7,695 bases of DNA from JAJPJX01 sp964568355 (GTDB lineage: Bacteria > Acidobacteriota > Terriglobia > Bryobacterales > Bryobacteraceae): contig CAZMRK010000588.1 of assembly GCA_964568355.1 (NCBI GenBank), positions 1-7,695 on the forward strand, read 5' to 3'. Below, piece after piece: positions 6,028-7,695 of this stretch. Below the pieces are notes generated by a model. That model saw nothing but the letters and a program-made list of their open reading frames with translations. It was not told the origin of the DNA and did no database searches. How positions within the stretch are numbered: the stretch's first letter is position 1; each line of letters begins with the position of its first letter. The translations under genes and the position numbers were made by a program.

Positions 6028-6050
6028 AATTGTTGAAATTTTCTACAATT
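6028..6050. repeat. AT-rich 23-bp near-perfect dyad
   Basis: The outer arms AATTGT (6028-6033) and ACAATT (6045-6050) and the inner arms GAAA (6035-6038) and TTTC (6040-6043) are symmetric about base 6039, so 10 of 11 pairs match. The dyad overlaps the TAA of the copper/haem gene (6049-6051), and bases 5998-6050 are strikingly AT-rich for this DNA. It could be a weak terminator hairpin for that gene or an operator upstream of the receiver gene. The rest of the gap to 5914 shows no confident promoter; candidate -35/-10 pairs there match the consensus poorly. Confidence 0.5.
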
Positions 6051-7695
6051 AACGGCGGTAAAATCCCCCACCCACACTCCGCATGACTTTCCCCCATAGA
6101 GCCTGGCCGAGTTCTTCCAGGTCCGACATACGCTCGGGAACCACTTGCAGATGCAGTCCGGCCATCTCATCGGTACTGCTGGGCCCCCACACGACACGGC
6201 GCGGCGGATGATTTGGATTTCGTGGATTTGTTGCCGAATTGTCATAAGAGAATTCCATTTCAAAGCGCGTCCCTGCTGGAAAATGCATCGGTGTGGCGTA
6301 GTGATATTGATCCTGCCAGTTGAAGTCCCAGTCGCGGATCCAGATCAACCACTGTTTGCGGCCGTTGGGCAGAATGGCCCAGCCTTTCATCTCCTTGCAG
6401 ACATAGTGGGCATGCGGGATGATGCCAATCGCCACCACGTCTACCGGAGTAGTGAAGTGATCGCGCACGCGATAGTCGGCGGCGCCTGCCGGAATATCGA
6501 TATCCCGCGAAACCAGGCCGATATCCACGACGCGCTTTTCCGGCGGACGAGAGGCGAAGTATAGAGCTAGCGTGGATTGGTCACTCCCGGCTTTTCCGAT
6601 CGGGTGATAGTGAATTTGGAGGATCAGATCCGAACCTTTCCGAATCGGGATCGAGACCCCGTCCGGCATCTGAATCGGGGAAGAACCGGGAGTCCAGCCG
6701 CCCAATCCCCCGCTCGGCAGAAAACCCGGCGCACCAAAGCAGGGATACTGCATCCCGTTACGGCGCGCAGCGCCCATCGCGTCCAGCAGAAAGAGGCCGT
6801 GATGCACGACGGAGCGGTCTCCCGGCCGGAACTCGGCAGCGCGCACATAGCGATCTTCGGTGAGCCCGGACGGCACCACGAAGCACTCGTAGACGTCGGG
6901 ACCATCGGCGGCCACGGCGAACGGCTTGGGCATTCGCAGCACCAGGTCCGGTGGTCCCATTCGCCAACCCTTGGGGTACGTTGGAGGCGCCGGCATATCG
7001 GCACCATCGCCGCGCGGCGCACCCGCTTCCGCCCAAATCCGAATCTTGTCGATTTCTGCCGCAGTCAGACGGCGCTCGCCGCGGAAGTGGCCGTATCCCG
7101 GCTCCGGCAGCCAGGGCGGCATATAGCGGCTCGCGGTCACGCGCGCGATCAGACCGGCGCGCCTGGCGGCCTCTTCATAGCTGAGCAGCGAAAAGGGCGC
7201 CACCTCGCCGGGATGGTGGCAACCGGTGCAGTGGCGATACAGGATCGGGGCGATGTCCCGCGCGAACGTGACCGCGGATGTTTTGACCGTTTGCCGGAAC
7301 GGGATCGCGCAACCGAGCGAGCGCGTTTCAGGCTGCGAAACGGTCCGGCCCGCCAGAATTTCATCCAGCGCGGCGCGGAGATCCTGACGCCGGGCGGCCG
7401 GCCGGGTCTTACCGAAATCGACATAGCGGTCATCCACCCGGCCGCGATAGAGCAGGCGGGCGGCAGGTGAGAGTACGGCCACCTCCAGAGTCACCTTGGC
7501 TCCGGTCTGCCGCGCGAGTACCTGATTCCGATCGAGAAGGGTGGGAAAGCGGGACCCAAACTCGCGCGCGTGGTGCCCCACCTCCTCCGCGCTGACGGCG
7601 GGATCCGAGTGTACTGCCAGGAAGCCGACTCCTTGCGGCGAATACTCCTCGTAGAGGCGGTTCAACTCCGGTGCGTAGGCATTGGAGATGGGGCA
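6049..7695 (-). CDS. Redoxin / cytochrome c / type II copper monooxygenase-like fusion, 5' end cut by window
   Basis: 548 residues are visible; the frame is open at the right edge, so the N-terminus is missing. Counting from the edge, residues 1-4 are CPIS within CPISNAYAPELNRLYEEY, a thioredoxin/AhpC-like active-site region, and the redoxin domain runs to about 115. A monohaem cytochrome c-like domain follows with CTGCH (C156, C159, H160; 7216-7230) and MPPW (M192, probable sixth haem ligand). The C-terminal part (about 245-520) resembles the type II copper, ascorbate-dependent monooxygenase fold (PHM/DBH family), with candidate ligands HH at 298-299, the IHYH pair at 362 and 364, the HAH pair at 428 and 430, and M470. 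This order matches the two copper sites of that family. It is presumably periplasmic, since haem attachment and copper loading occur there. The TTG at 7663-7665 is internal, not the start. The substrate is unknown. The stop overlaps an AT-rich dyad. Confidence 0.88.
   Translation of the reverse strand, partial: CPISNAYAPELNRLYEEYSPQGVGFLAVHSDPAVSAEEVGHHAREFGSRFPTLLDRNQVLARQTGAKVTLEVAVLSPAARLLYRGRVDDRYVDFGKTRPAARRQDLRAALDEILAGRTVSQPETRSLGCAIPFRQTVKTSAVTFARDIAPILYRHCTGCHHPGEVAPFSLLSYEEAARRAGLIARVTASRYMPPWLPEPGYGHFRGERRLTAAEIDKIRIWAEAGAPRGDGADMPAPPTYPKGWRMGPPDLVLRMPKPFAVAADGPDVYECFVVPSGLTEDRYVRAAEFRPGDRSVVHHGLFLLDAMGAARRNGMQYPCFGAPGFLPSGGLGGWTPGSSPIQMPDGVSIPIRKGSDLILQIHYHPIGKAGSDQSTLALYFASRPPEKRVVDIGLVSRDIDIPAGAADYRVRDHFTTPVDVVAIGIIPHAHYVCKEMKGWAILPNGRKQWLIWIRDWDFNWQDQYHYATPMHFPAGTRFEMEFSYDNSATNPRNPNHPPRRVVWGPSSTDEMAGLHLQVVPERMSDLEELGQALWGKVMRSVGGGFYRR

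Noticed and set aside
5914..6048. Candidate promoters such as TTGTAG with an 18-base spacer and TATTTA on the minus strand
   Set aside because: Each box matches only about half of the consensus, and AT-rich DNA produces such pairs by chance. A promoter for the receiver gene probably lies here but cannot be placed.
7663..7665. TTG as start of the copper/haem protein
   Set aside because: The same frame continues to the window edge and encodes CPISNAYAPE immediately upstream, an expected redoxin active-site region, so TTG is an internal Leu codon.

Overview
The window is about 7.7 kb of GC-rich bacterial DNA. Three things suggest Acidobacteriota, perhaps near Solibacter/Bryobacter: the high GC, the many exported enzymes, and a redoxin / cytochrome c / copper-monooxygenase-like fusion. 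This placement is inferred from gene style; there is no rRNA or other marker here.

Layout. Left, plus strand (31-3645): a two-gene unit. It holds an unusual three-module protein, two glyoxalase-like VOC domains followed directly by a Gfo/Idh/MocA oxidoreductase, behind a probable signal peptide. Nine bases later comes an MFS transporter of the anion:cation symporter type. The MFS frame has no stop at the expected end of the protein. It runs about 460 bases further, antisense through a convergent gene, and a perfect 12-bp hairpin marks where the gene should have ended. Middle, minus strand (3672-3283 and 5158-3842): a small single-domain VOC protein that lacks the usual metal ligands, and a Tat-exported mandelate racemase/muconate lactonizing (enolase superfamily) enzyme. 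The latter has a GTG start, a good ribosome binding site and a near-consensus sigma70-type promoter. A nested inverted repeat separates these two genes. Right, minus strand (5913-5256): an atypical stand-alone receiver with Glu at the phospho-acceptor position and no N-terminal acidic pair, followed by a small unrecognised protein. The right edge (7695-6049) carries the C-terminal 548 residues of a redoxin / monohaem cytochrome c / type II copper monooxygenase-like protein, cut by the window end.

How they may work together. The oxidoreductase fusion, the sugar-acid-type MFS porter and the acid-sugar-dehydratase-like enzyme together resemble a locus for exporting, oxidising or dehydrating, and importing a sugar acid or related polyol/aromatic acid. 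The substrate cannot be read from the sequence. The receiver pair and the copper/haem protein look like separate units. No tRNA, rRNA, CRISPR array, insertion sequence or phage gene was seen. No gene-free stretch exceeds 300 bases; the longest gaps are 3673-3841, 5159-5255 and 5914-6048.
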